Shown here: piece by piece, positions 20,366 to 28,834 of the stretch
Layout: each line of letters opens with the position of its first letter
How positions within the stretch are numbered: position 1 is the stretch's first letter
Origin: DASXSB01 sp036506275
Lineage (GTDB): Bacteria > Methylomirabilota > Methylomirabilia > Rokubacteriales > CSP1-6
DNA length: 64,000 bases
Reading direction: 5' to 3'
Assembly: GCA_036506275.1 (NCBI GenBank)
Contig: DASXSB010000010.1
Location: forward strand, 1-64,000
Made by a program: the position numbers and the translations under genes
The notes under the pieces: model-generated
What the model was told of the DNA's origin: nothing
The model's database searches: none
What the model saw: only the letters and a program-made list of their open reading frames with translations

Positions 20366-21928
20366 TTACCGCATCTCCGAGGCGGGAACGCGCGCCGATT
20401 CGGGCGCCGGCCACCGGCGGGCGGTGAGCCAGCAGAGGCCGGCGAGCACACCGTAGACGCCCGCGAGCGTGGCCGGCGTCGCCGAGGGCGCCGCCCACGG
20501 CCAAAAGAGGGCGCCGTTGGCGAGGGGCGAGTGGATGAGACCACAGAGGGCGGCCGCGCTCGCGCTGGCGAAGGCGAGGCCAGTGGCGGCGAAGCGACGA
20601 TCGACCAGCGTCGCCACCGCGGCGCCCCATAGCACCGCGGTGACGATGAAGCCGTTCCCGAGCAGGGTGAGGGCGGCGAACGTGGTGGCGGCCTCGCCAC
20701 CGAGGTCGGCCGGCGATTTCCCGAGACCGGACATCAGCACGTTGCCTTCGATGAGGACCACCGCCGCCGCCACCGGTACGAAGGTGATGGCGACGGCGGG
20801 ACCGTGACGAGGGGGAGAGGCGAGGAATGCCTGCGCCGTGATCTCGAGCCCGATGAAGATCAAAATCGGCGCCACCGCCGCCTCCGGCAGCGCCGCCACC
20901 AGCCACGCCAGACCACCGGCGGCGGCGCCGACGCCGATGACGAGACCGGTAGCGAGCGTGTAGCCGGCGCGCGCGCCCATCGCCTTGTAGGCGGGGTGAC
21001 CGATGTACGGCGTGTTCTGGACGATGCCGCCGCAGAGCCCGGCCACGATCGTCGCCGCCGCTTCCGTCCAGAGGATGTCGCGGGTCCGGTACTCGTCACC
21101 CGCGGCCGCCGCGCTCTCCGTGTTGTCGATCCCCCCCACGGTGGTGACGAGCGCAAACGGCAGGGCCACCGAGAGGTACGGCAGCGTCGCCGGCAACGCG
21201 TCCAGCCAGGACAGCGTGGGCCACGGAAGCGACAGCGCGAAGGTGGGCATGCTCGCGCCGTGGGTGCTGCCGTCGAGCCATCCTCTGACCCAGAAGATCG
21301 CCGTGCCGGCGACGACGGCGGCGAGGGCGCCCGGCACGCCGAACGGTGCCCGTACGCCGCCGAGGAGGACGAGCAGGAGCACGCCGAGCGACACCAGTCC
21401 CACCACGGGGTCACGGACGACCTTGAGGCTCGGCAGGAACGCGATGAGAAGGATGGCGACGCCGCCGATGGAACCGAGGAGCGCGGCGCGGGGCACCGCG
21501 CGGCGCGCCCAGTCACCGGCGAAGGCGAGGCCGCCTTTCACGATGCCGATGGCGATGGTGACGGCCATGCCGACCTTCCACGCGAGCTCGGCGTCGCCGG
21601 TGGCGATCTTCACGGGGCCCACCACCCCGAACACCATCGCGAACAGCGTCGGAGTATCGATGCCGAACGGCATGGCGGTGACGTCGTCACGCCGCGCGTG
21701 ACGCATGAGGCGCACCGCGAGCACCGTGTAGACGAGGTCGCCGATGAGGACGCCGAGGGCGGTGCCGGGCACGATGCGGCCGAGCACGAGCTCACCCGGA
21801 AAACCGAACACCGACGTGAGAAGGCCGGCGAGGATGACGAGCTGGGTGACGTTGTCGAGAGCGAGGCCGAGGAAGCCGTTGAGGTCCCCGGCCGTGATCC
21901 ACCGCGGAGCCGCGAGCGGCCGCGTCAG
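20366..21928 (-). CDS. Xanthine/uracil-type (NCS2-like) membrane permease
   Basis: About 520 residues with 12 or more hydrophobic segments. Family-type motifs include GFLGLALDNVTQLVILAGLL, DVTAMPFGIDTPTLFAM, TTVGGIDNTESAAAAGDEY and GIVQNTPYIGHPAYKAMG, as in putative nucleobase permeases. The substrate is not determined. Start uncertain: CTG 21928 makes a 4-base CTGA overlap with the upstream stop, as at other junctions here, while GTG 21982 would overlap the upstream gene by 58 bases and add an Arg-rich tail. Confidence 0.82.
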   Translation of the reverse strand: MTRPLAAPRWITAGDLNGFLGLALDNVTQLVILAGLLTSVFGFPGELVLGRIVPGTALGVLIGDLVYTVLAVRLMRHARRDDVTAMPFGIDTPTLFAMVFGVVGPVKIATGDAELAWKVGMAVTIAIGIVKGGLAFAGDWARRAVPRAALLGSIGGVAILLIAFLPSLKVVRDPVVGLVSLGVLLLVLLGGVRAPFGVPGALAAVVAGTAIFWVRGWLDGSTHGASMPTFALSLPWPTLSWLDALPATLPYLSVALPFALVTTVGGIDNTESAAAAGDEYRTRDILWTEAAATIVAGLCGGIVQNTPYIGHPAYKAMGARAGYTLATGLVIGVGAAAGGLAWLVAALPEAAVAPILIFIGLEITAQAFLASPPRHGPAVAITFVPVAAAVVLIEGNVLMSGLGKSPADLGGEAATTFAALTLLGNGFIVTAVLWGAAVATLVDRRFAATGLAFASASAAALCGLIHSPLANGALFWPWAAPSATPATLAGVYGVLAGLCWLTARRWPAPESARVPASEMR

Positions 21929-22200
21929 TCGAGCAGCTCGCGCGCGCGAGCCCGCGTGCGCGCGGCGAGGTCGGCGCACCACGCGAGGCTCTCGCGGCGG
22001 TCCGCGACCTCCTTGAAGTCGAACTCCATCAGCGGCGAGACGCGGTCGCGAAAGCGCAGGCGGGCGCCGTAGGAGACGCCTTCCCGCTCGGGAGCGTCGT
22101 CGAGGGCGACTTCGATGCGCGGCTGTTCACGCTTGGCGTGGGAGGTCAGGAAGTTCCAGAGCCAGCGGCCAACTTCTTCGTAATCGCCGCCCGCGAACAT
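21925..22200 (-). CDS. Hypothetical protein, 91 residues
   Basis: Small soluble protein starting MFAGGDYEEVGRWLWNF, with the central segment RIEVALDDAPEREGVSYGARLRF and an Arg-rich C-terminal helix. No family recognised. It begins 19 bases after the mlaC-like stop and its stop abuts the permease start, so it is probably co-transcribed with both. The ATG at 22200 is preferred because earlier in-frame codons lie inside the mlaC-like gene. Confidence 0.65.
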   Translation of the reverse strand: MFAGGDYEEVGRWLWNFLTSHAKREQPRIEVALDDAPEREGVSYGARLRFRDRVSPLMEFDFKEVADRRESLAWCADLAARTRARARELLD

Positions 22201-22219
22201 GGCGGCATTGTAGCACCGC

Positions 22220-22819
22220 TCAGCGGGCGTCAGCCTCTGCCGGCGACTGCAGTCGCTGCACGAGGGCGGGGTAGCCACCGTTGCGCATGATCTTCTCGAA
22301 CTGCGCGCGATAGCTGTTGACGAGGCTCACGTTCTCCACCACGACGTCGTACACGATCCAGCGCTCGCCGCGGCGGAGGAGGCGATAGTCGACGGCGGTC
22401 TCGGCGCTGCTGGAGATGGCCACGCGCGTGCGCACGGTGGCGCGGTCGCCCTCCACGGAGTCACCCACGATGACGATGCGCGCGTCCTTCGCGCGCGTGA
22501 GCTTCGTCACGTAGACGCGCTCCAGGAAATCGCTGAAGAGCTCGGTGAAGGCGGCGACCTCTTCCGGCGTCCGTCCCTGCCCGTGCCGTCCCAGGGAGCG
22601 CCGGCTCATTTCCTCGAGGTCGAAGATCTCGGCCCGGAGCGCGCGCAGCGCTTCGCGGCGCACGGGGCTGTGCTCGGTGGTGTTGGAGACGACGGCGAGG
22701 ACACGCTCGAGCTGCGACCGGAGCTGGTCGGCGGGAGTGCCCGCTCTCACCACGACCGCCGCCGGCAGCGACACGACGAGCGCGATGATCGGTAGTGCGA
22801 AGCGACGACGCCAGTTCAT
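22220..22819 (-). CDS. mlaC: MlaC/Ttg2D-family periplasmic phospholipid-binding protein
   Basis: 199 residues with a signal peptide (about 1-26). The family pattern follows: a helical N-terminal part, then LSRRSLGRHGQGRTPEE-type segment, FTELFSDFLERVYVTKL, and a C-terminal NTF2-like sheet (VDYRLLRRGERWIVYDVVVENVSLVNSYRAQFEKIM). Carries phospholipids between membranes to maintain outer-membrane asymmetry. The other Mla genes (mlaD, E, F) are not adjacent, so the partner transporter must lie elsewhere. Confidence 0.85.
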   Translation of the reverse strand: MNWRRRFALPIIALVVSLPAAVVVRAGTPADQLRSQLERVLAVVSNTTEHSPVRREALRALRAEIFDLEEMSRRSLGRHGQGRTPEEVAAFTELFSDFLERVYVTKLTRAKDARIVIVGDSVEGDRATVRTRVAISSSAETAVDYRLLRRGERWIVYDVVVENVSLVNSYRAQFEKIMRNGGYPALVQRLQSPAEADAR

Positions 22820-22843
22820 CGAGCTCTGCCCGGCCCGCCGCGC

Positions 22844-23050
22844 CTAGTTCAGCGCGGTGGCGGCCAGGACGCGGCCCGCCATCACCCGCGACAGGGAGCT
22901 CACGAGAGGACTCCCGCACTCCACGCAATCCGTGGGACCCACCGCGAAGCAGGTCTCGCAGACCGAGCAGATGGCCACCTCGTTGAGCGGGAGCGGAGCC
23001 CGCGACACCACTTCGAGGAAGGACATGATCTCGAGCACCGAGCTCACCAT
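22844..23050 (-). CDS. Small zinc-ribbon-like protein
   Basis: 68 residues from ATG 23050, which has GGAGGT at 7 bases; a GTG 9 bases earlier lies inside that site. A helical N-terminus (SSVLEIMSFLEVV) is followed by two CxxC knuckles (ICSVCETC and DCVEC) expected to bind one zinc, then a short helical tail. No family recognised. It is transcribed toward mlaC, 24 bases upstream of it. Confidence 0.55.
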   Translation of the reverse strand: MVSSVLEIMSFLEVVSRAPLPLNEVAICSVCETCFAVGPTDCVECGSPLVSSLSRVMAGRVLAATALN

Positions 23051-23160
23051 TGCGCGCACCTCCGGGGGGTGCCTAGAGCAAGCGGGGTACCAGAGCTATA
23101 GAGTGACGGAATATATGGTAATTACGAGGACGGGGAGGGTCATCGACGCCGGCCATTCGG

Positions 23161-23182
23161 ACGGTTCCTGACCAGGAACCGT
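23161..23182. repeat. Perfect palindrome beside the nrdJ terminator
   Basis: Arms ACGGTTCCTG (23161-23170) and CAGGAACCGT (23173-23182) are separated by 2 bases. It lies directly after the nrdJ terminator and about 110 bases upstream of the zinc-ribbon gene start, so it could be a second hairpin or a protein-binding site. Confidence 0.5.
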
Positions 23183-23191
23183 GGTGAGAAA

Positions 23192-23224
23192 GGAGCCGGA
23201 GAGGGCTGGTACCTCTCCGGCTCC
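23192..23224 (-). terminator. Intrinsic terminator of nrdJ
   Basis: Perfect 13-base inverted repeat GGAGCCGGAGAGG / CCTCTCCGGCTCC with a 7-base loop, 16 bases past the nrdJ stop. On the minus strand the stem is followed by TTTCTC. This is the best intrinsic terminator in the window. Confidence 0.75.
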
Positions 23225-23239
23225 CGCGCGCTCAGGACA

Positions 23240-25525
23240 TCAGCATTCGTTGAACCCGCACGACAGACACTTCTTGCACCCTTCCTCGTAGACGAAGGTC
23301 GCCTGACCACACTCCTTGCAAAGGTCCCCGATACGCTTGGCCGTCTCCATGGCGGCGGCGGGCGACGAAGCCTCCGGCTTGACCTGGCCGATGTGCTGGG
23401 CGAGCGTGCGCGCGAGCGCATCCGGAAGGGACAGGATCTTGCCCGCGCCGAAGCCCATGGGTTGGCCACCGCCGATGCGCGCGAGCTGACTGATCACCTC
23501 CTCCAGCCGTCGCTGCACCGACAGCGGCGACGGCATCCTCAGCGTGAGCGAAATGAGCCGGCCGAGGGCCTCCGCCACCGCCATCGTGTCGGAGCCGCCC
23601 TTACCCACCTGCACGAAGACCTCGAACGGATCGCCGTCCGGGGTCGAGTTCACCGTGATGAAGGCGGTGCCGATGGGCGTCTCCATCCGGTACGTGACGC
23701 CGGCCAGGCTGTGCGGCCGCGGCTTGATCACGGCGGGGCCGGCGGCGGGTGCGGGTGCGGGGTGCGCCTTCTCCTTCTTCACCCCCACGTTGAGCACTTG
23801 CTCTCCCTTGCAGCCGTCCCGGAACACGGTGATGCCGAGACAGCCGAGATCCCAGGCGAGGCGATAGGCCGCGGCCACGTCCCCCTCCGCCGCCTCGTTG
23901 GGGAGGTTGATCGTCTTCGACACCCCGTTGTCGGTGTAGCGCTGGAACGCCGCCTGGTGGCGGACGTGCCACTCGAACGCGATCTCGTGCGAGGTCCGGA
24001 AGACGCGGGCGGCGTCCTCGGGCACTCCGGGAATGTCGTGGAGAGAACCGCGGCGCGCGATCTCCTGCATGAGGGCGTCGGAGTAGAACCCCTGGGCGCG
24101 CGCGATGGCCTCGAACGTCTCGTTCACGAACGTGAGCACGCGCTCGCCATCCGCCTGCTTCACGCGATGCTCGAAAGCGAGGGCGAAGATCGGCTCCACG
24201 CCCGACGAGCAGCCCGCGATCATCGAGATCGTCCCCGTGGGGGCGATGGTGGTGACGGTGGAGTTGCGCAGCGGACGATCGTTCTTGTAGAGCGATCGAC
24301 TCCAGTTCGGGAACGGTCCGCGCTCCTCGGCGAGCTTCACGGACTGGTCGTGCGACTTCTCCTTCACGAACGACATCAGGCGGTCGGCAAGATCGATCGC
24401 TTCCTGGCTGTCGTACGGAATACCGAGGATGAACAAGAGATCGGCCCACCCCATGATGCCGAGACCGATGCGGCGGTTGGCCTTGACGGTGGCGTCGATC
24501 TCCGGGAGCGGATACGGATTCATCTCGATGACGTCGTCGAGGAAGCGCACGGCCAGCCGCGTCACCCGCTCCAGCTCGTCCCAGTCGATCCCGCGCTCGC
24601 CCTCGACGCGCGCGAACTTCGACACGTTGAGGGAGCCGAGATTGCACGCCTCGTTGGGCAGGAGCGGCTGTTCTCCGCACGGGTTGGTTGCTTCGATGGC
24701 GCCGATCTCCGGGGTGGGATTGGCGGGGCTCGCGTTGATCCGGTCGATGAACACCATCCCGGGATCGCCCGTGCGCCACGCCGCGCGCACGATGCGGTCG
24801 AACACCTCCTGCGCGGAGAGACGGCCAGTGACGGCCTTGGTGTGCGGGTTGATCAGCTCGTACTCCTCGCCCCGCGCGAGCGCTTCCATGAAGCGGTCGG
24901 TGGCCGCCACCGAGATGTTGAAATTCGTGATGCCGCCGTCGAGCTTGCAATCGATGAACTCGAGAATGTCGGGATGGTCCACCTTGAGAATGCCCATGTT
25001 GGCGCCCCGTCGCGTCCCGCCTTGCTTCACGGCCTCGGTGGCGCCGTTGAACACGCGCAGGAACGACACGGGGCCGGAGGCGCGGCCGCCGGTGGAGGCG
25101 ACGAGATCGTCCTTGGGGCGGAGCCGCGAGAATGCGAAGCCGGTGCCGCCGCCGCTCTTGTGAATGATGGCGGCCGCCTTGACGGAGTCGAAGATCTCCT
25201 CCATGGAGTCGCCCACCGGCAGCACGTAGCAGGCGGAATACTGGAGCCCGTTGCCCTTCCCGGCGTTCATGAGAGTGGGCGAGTTCGGCAGGAAGTAGCC
25301 GTCGATCATCATGTCGTAGAAGGCGGTGGCGATCTCCCGCACCGCCGCCGGCGTCCGGCCGTATCGCGCCTCACCCGCCGCGATGGACCCTGCCACCCGC
25401 CAGCACATCTCCTCCGGGGTCTCGACCACCTCGCCGTTCTTGCGAGTGAGATACCGCTCCCGGAGCACACGCAGCGCGGGCTCGGTCCACTTGCCGACCT
25501 TCGCGGGACGGGCTTCAGACAGCAT
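23240..25525 (-). CDS. nrdJ: Vitamin B12-dependent (class II) ribonucleotide reductase
   Basis: Reduces ribonucleotides to deoxyribonucleotides using adenosylcobalamin, independent of oxygen; 761 residues. Active-site features: C99 (SACYVLPVGDSMEEIF), the NPCGEQPLLPNEACNLGSLN segment with the thiyl-radical Cys C283 and E285, and IGLGIMGWADLLF. The C-terminal tail has LCKECGQATF and CKKCLSCGFNEC, a zinc-ribbon/redox-active cysteine cluster typical of NrdJ. It is monocistronic, with an operator-containing promoter upstream and a strong terminator downstream. Confidence 0.96.
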   Translation of the reverse strand: MLSEARPAKVGKWTEPALRVLRERYLTRKNGEVVETPEEMCWRVAGSIAAGEARYGRTPAAVREIATAFYDMMIDGYFLPNSPTLMNAGKGNGLQYSACYVLPVGDSMEEIFDSVKAAAIIHKSGGGTGFAFSRLRPKDDLVASTGGRASGPVSFLRVFNGATEAVKQGGTRRGANMGILKVDHPDILEFIDCKLDGGITNFNISVAATDRFMEALARGEEYELINPHTKAVTGRLSAQEVFDRIVRAAWRTGDPGMVFIDRINASPANPTPEIGAIEATNPCGEQPLLPNEACNLGSLNVSKFARVEGERGIDWDELERVTRLAVRFLDDVIEMNPYPLPEIDATVKANRRIGLGIMGWADLLFILGIPYDSQEAIDLADRLMSFVKEKSHDQSVKLAEERGPFPNWSRSLYKNDRPLRNSTVTTIAPTGTISMIAGCSSGVEPIFALAFEHRVKQADGERVLTFVNETFEAIARAQGFYSDALMQEIARRGSLHDIPGVPEDAARVFRTSHEIAFEWHVRHQAAFQRYTDNGVSKTINLPNEAAEGDVAAAYRLAWDLGCLGITVFRDGCKGEQVLNVGVKKEKAHPAPAPAAGPAVIKPRPHSLAGVTYRMETPIGTAFITVNSTPDGDPFEVFVQVGKGGSDTMAVAEALGRLISLTLRMPSPLSVQRRLEEVISQLARIGGGQPMGFGAGKILSLPDALARTLAQHIGQVKPEASSPAAAMETAKRIGDLCKECGQATFVYEEGCKKCLSCGFNEC

Positions 25526-25564
25526 GCAGGTCCTCCTCTGCCGCCAACGGGTTCTCTACGAGTA

Positions 25565-25619
25565 ACTCTACATCTTGTGGTGGCGCCGACAATAGCACCC
25601 ACAATGTAGCGCTCGTCAA
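25565..25619 (-). promoter_or_regulatory. nrdJ promoter with a pair of NrdR-like boxes
   Basis: On the minus strand: TTGACG (25619-25614), a 19-base spacer and TATTGT (25594-25589). Two similar elements in inverted orientation overlay it: 25599-25614 between the boxes and 25565-25580 just after the -10. They share CTACAT...TTGTGG and match the known NrdR box pattern at about 9 and 12 of 16 positions. This is the expected layout for repression by NrdR. Confidence 0.5.
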
Positions 25620-25772
25620 GAAAAAAGGTGTCCACCGGCAATCCACCGCTCATCCCCCACCCGTCCCCAGGCAATCCACCGACTGCCCGGAGCGCGGCCG
25701 GCACGCGTGCTATCCTTCCAAACGGCTCGCTACCGTCTCACGCCCGCCGACCCGGGCCAGGAAGGAGAGACG

Positions 25773-27104
25773 ATGTTCCGCGTGTTGCTGTGCATGGCGC
25801 TCGCGGCCGTCCTCGTGAGCCCGGCCGGAAGCGCCGCTCAGCCGCCGCCGGCTTCACGACCGCCCGTGGCTGGACGCGTCTTGACCCTCGCCGAGGCTCT
25901 CGAGATCGCGCTGGAGGGACAACCGAACATCCAGGCCCGGCTCTACGACTACGCGGCGGCGCGGTTCCGCGTCGACCAGTCGCTGTCCCCGCTCCTCCCT
26001 CAGCTCGCGGGGAGCGTCACCGCCACCCGATCGCAGAACGTGGTCTTCAGCACGGTCACCACTTCCACGGGCGCCACCGCCACGACGCAGTTCACCGCCG
26101 ATCGCACCTTCGACCAGACGTTCCTGGCCCAGGTCACGCTCTCGCAGCTCCTGTTCGATTTCGGCAAGACGTCCTCCTCCGTGGAGGCCGCGCGCAAGCT
26201 CGCCAACGTGGCCTTCGAGGACATCGAGCTCCAGCGCCAGCTCATCACGCTCGCCGTGAAGCAGGCCTATACGAACATCAACTTCGCGCAGCGGCTCATC
26301 CGCGTCCAGGAGCAGGCGATGGCGCGGGCGGAGCTGAATCTGCGCTCGGCGACCGGCTTCTTCGAGGTCGGCACCCGCCCCAAGTCGGACGTCACGCGGG
26401 CCGAGGTCGACGTCGCCAACGCGCGCCTCGATCTCATCCGGGCGCGCAATTCCCAGAGGCTGGCGCGGGTGGCGCTCAATACGGCCCTCGGCATCGCCGT
26501 CGACACGCCCACCCAGGTGGAGGACAACCTCACGTTCGAGGCGATCACCCTCGACCCGCCGGGCCTGAGAGCGGAGGCGATCCGACAGCGTCCCGAGTCC
26601 AAGCAGGCGCGACTGCAAGTGGAGGTGGCCGAGGCGCAGCTCCGGCGGACCCAGCGCGACTTCTTCCCGGACATTTCCGGCAACGCCTCGTATGGGGGCG
26701 CCACCACCGATCTCCTCCCGGCGTGGTCGTTCACGCTGAACTTCTCGTGGTCGCTCTTCGACGGCGGAAATCGCATTGGCCGGTACCGGGAGGCCAAGGC
26801 CAACAAGGAAGCATCCGAGGCGCGCGTGCGGGCCAGCGACCTCGACATCGTCCAGCAGGTGGAGCAGGCGCAGCTCACGGTGACGGAGACCGAGGAGCGC
26901 ATCCAGGCGGCCCAGGTCGCGGTCACGTCCGCCCTGGAGAATTTCCGCCTTGCCCAGGGCCGGTTCGACGCCGGCGTAGGGACGATCCTCGAGCTGACCG
27001 ATGCGCAGCTCGCGCTCACGCAGGCCCAGAACACGGAGGCCCAGGCGCTCGCCGACTTCCGTAACGCCCTCGCCCAGCTCGACCGGGCCGTCGGGCGCCG
27101 CTAG
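25773..27104 (+). CDS. TolC-family outer-membrane efflux protein
   Basis: 443 residues: signal peptide (about 1-23), then two OEP repeats (about 40-220 and 230-430) rich in coiled-coil and amphipathic strands. Visible segments include LTLAEALEIALEGQPNIQARLYDYAAAR, TLSQLLFDFGKT and FSWSLFDGGNRIGRYREA. Forms the trimeric exit duct for tripartite export. ATG 25773 is chosen for AAGGAGAG 6 bases upstream and the signal peptide. First gene of a four-gene operon with MacA- and MacB-type partners. Confidence 0.92.
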   Translation: MFRVLLCMALAAVLVSPAGSAAQPPPASRPPVAGRVLTLAEALEIALEGQPNIQARLYDYAAARFRVDQSLSPLLPQLAGSVTATRSQNVVFSTVTTSTGATATTQFTADRTFDQTFLAQVTLSQLLFDFGKTSSSVEAARKLANVAFEDIELQRQLITLAVKQAYTNINFAQRLIRVQEQAMARAELNLRSATGFFEVGTRPKSDVTRAEVDVANARLDLIRARNSQRLARVALNTALGIAVDTPTQVEDNLTFEAITLDPPGLRAEAIRQRPESKQARLQVEVAEAQLRRTQRDFFPDISGNASYGGATTDLLPAWSFTLNFSWSLFDGGNRIGRYREAKANKEASEARVRASDLDIVQQVEQAQLTVTETEERIQAAQVAVTSALENFRLAQGRFDAGVGTILELTDAQLALTQAQNTEAQALADFRNALAQLDRAVGRR

Positions 27105-27176
27105 ACCTCGGGAGGCACCCCGCCCGGGGCGCAGGCGACCAAATACAGAGTGGGCACCATCCGTCGAACGGGCGTG

Positions 27177-28832
27177 ATGAAAAAGCTCGTCATCCTGCTC
27201 ACGGTCGTCCTCCTCCTGGGCGGCGCCGCCGGCGGCTACTTCCTCACGCAGAGCCGGGGCAGCCAGGGCCGCTACCGCCTCGTCCGCGTCGAGCGCGGTC
27301 CCCTCACCGCCGCCGTCTCTGCGACCGGCAATGTGAACGCGGTCATCACCGTCCAGGTCGGCAGCCAGGTCTCGGGGCAGATCAAGGAACTGCTCGCCGA
27401 CTTCAACTCGGTGGTCAAGCGCGACCAGATCATCGCGCGCATCGATCCCGAGCTCTTCGAAGCCAAGGTCAGCCAGGCGCGCGCGGACGTGGAGTCGGCG
27501 CGCGCCACCGTCTTGAACCAGCAGGCGCAGGTGGAGCGCGCCCGCGCCGACGTCGAGAACGCCCGCGCCGCCCTCGCCGAGGCCCGCGCACTCACCGCGA
27601 AGGCGCAGTTCACCGCCGTCGATGCCAAGCGCGACGTCGACCGCAAGTCGGAGCTGTTCCGCAGAGACCTCATCGCCAAGAGTGACCTCGACACCTCGCA
27701 GGCGAATTACGACGCCGGCGTGGCCCAGGTGGACTCCTCGAAGGCGAAGGAAGGGTCGCTCGAGGCCGGCATCAAGTCGGCCGAGGCCCAGCTCCGCGTG
27801 AACACGGCCATGCTGCAGTCGTCGCAGGCCCAGGTGAAGCAGAAAGAGGCCGCCCTCCAGCAGGCGCTCGTCGATCTCGAGCACACCACCATCCGCGCTC
27901 CCGTCGACGGCGTCGTCGTCTCGCGGGCGGTGGACGTGGGACAGACGGTGGCGGCCAGCCTCCAGGCGCCGACGCTCTTCACCATCGCTCAGGACCTGAC
28001 CAAGATGCAGGTGGAGACGAGCGTGGACGAGGCCGACATCGGACGTATCAAGCTCGACGACAGCGTCACCTTCACGGTCGACGCCTTCCCGGGGGAGACG
28101 TTCCCGGGTCGTGTGGTCCAGATTCGCAAGGCCGCCGTGGTCGTCCAGAACGTGGTCACCTACACCGTGGTGGTGGCGGTCGACAATGCCGGCAGCCGGC
28201 TGCTGCCGGGCATGACCGCCAACGTGAAAGTGGTGGTGGCGCAGAAACCGAGCGTCCTCAAAGTTGCCAACGCCGCGCTCCGCTTCCGGCCACCCGGGAC
28301 GGACGCGCCCGCGGGCGGCCCGCGCGTCGCCGATTCCACCGGCGGTCGCGGCGCGCCCGCAACCGGGCCGGGGACGGGCGGCGGCGAGCAGATGCGCGAG
28401 CGCCTGGTGCGCGGCCTCGACCTCACCGACGAGCAACAGCGCCGCCTCGATCCGATCCTCGCCGACACGCGCAAGGAAATGGCGGCTGCGCGCGCGCTTC
28501 CCGAGGCCGAGCGTCCCGCGCGCATCAAGGAAGTGCGGGAGACCGCGCGGGCGCGGATCCGCGAGATCCTCACGCCCGAGCAGCAGAAGCGCTACGACCA
28601 GTTCGTCGCCGGCGAGCGGTCCACGGGCGGCACGCCGGGACGCGTGTGGACCCTCGGCCCCGACGGCAAGCCGCAGGCCGTCTCCGTGGTGCTCGGGCTC
28701 AGCGACGGAAGCGCGACGGAGGTGCTTCAGGGCGATCTCAGCGAAGGTCAGGAGATCATCGCCGGGCTCGCCGGCGCCGGCAGCCAGCCGCAGCGTCCCG
28801 GTGCCGGGAGCGCGCCGCGGCTCCGCCTCTGA
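27177..28832 (+). CDS. MacA-type periplasmic adaptor with inserted CpxP/LTxxQ-like helical domain
   Basis: 551 residues. An N-terminal membrane anchor (about 1-22) is followed by the first barrel/lipoyl half (VSATGNVNAVITVQVGSQVSGQI), a long alpha-hairpin (about 95-225), the second lipoyl half (IRAPVDGVVVSRAVDVGQTV) and a beta-barrel. At about 400-483 it carries an extra helical segment with LTDEQQRRLDPIL and ILTPEQQKRYDQF, the LTxxQ-type signature of CpxP/Spy/ZraP proteins, flanked by Gly/Pro-rich linkers. The adaptor then resumes (GRVWTLGPDGKPQAVSV). Links the TolC-type duct to MacB. Confidence 0.9.
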   Translation: MKKLVILLTVVLLLGGAAGGYFLTQSRGSQGRYRLVRVERGPLTAAVSATGNVNAVITVQVGSQVSGQIKELLADFNSVVKRDQIIARIDPELFEAKVSQARADVESARATVLNQQAQVERARADVENARAALAEARALTAKAQFTAVDAKRDVDRKSELFRRDLIAKSDLDTSQANYDAGVAQVDSSKAKEGSLEAGIKSAEAQLRVNTAMLQSSQAQVKQKEAALQQALVDLEHTTIRAPVDGVVVSRAVDVGQTVAASLQAPTLFTIAQDLTKMQVETSVDEADIGRIKLDDSVTFTVDAFPGETFPGRVVQIRKAAVVVQNVVTYTVVVAVDNAGSRLLPGMTANVKVVVAQKPSVLKVANAALRFRPPGTDAPAGGPRVADSTGGRGAPATGPGTGGGEQMRERLVRGLDLTDEQQRRLDPILADTRKEMAAARALPEAERPARIKEVRETARARIREILTPEQQKRYDQFVAGERSTGGTPGRVWTLGPDGKPQAVSVVLGLSDGSATEVLQGDLSEGQEIIAGLAGAGSQPQRPGAGSAPRLRL

Positions 28833-28834
28833 CC

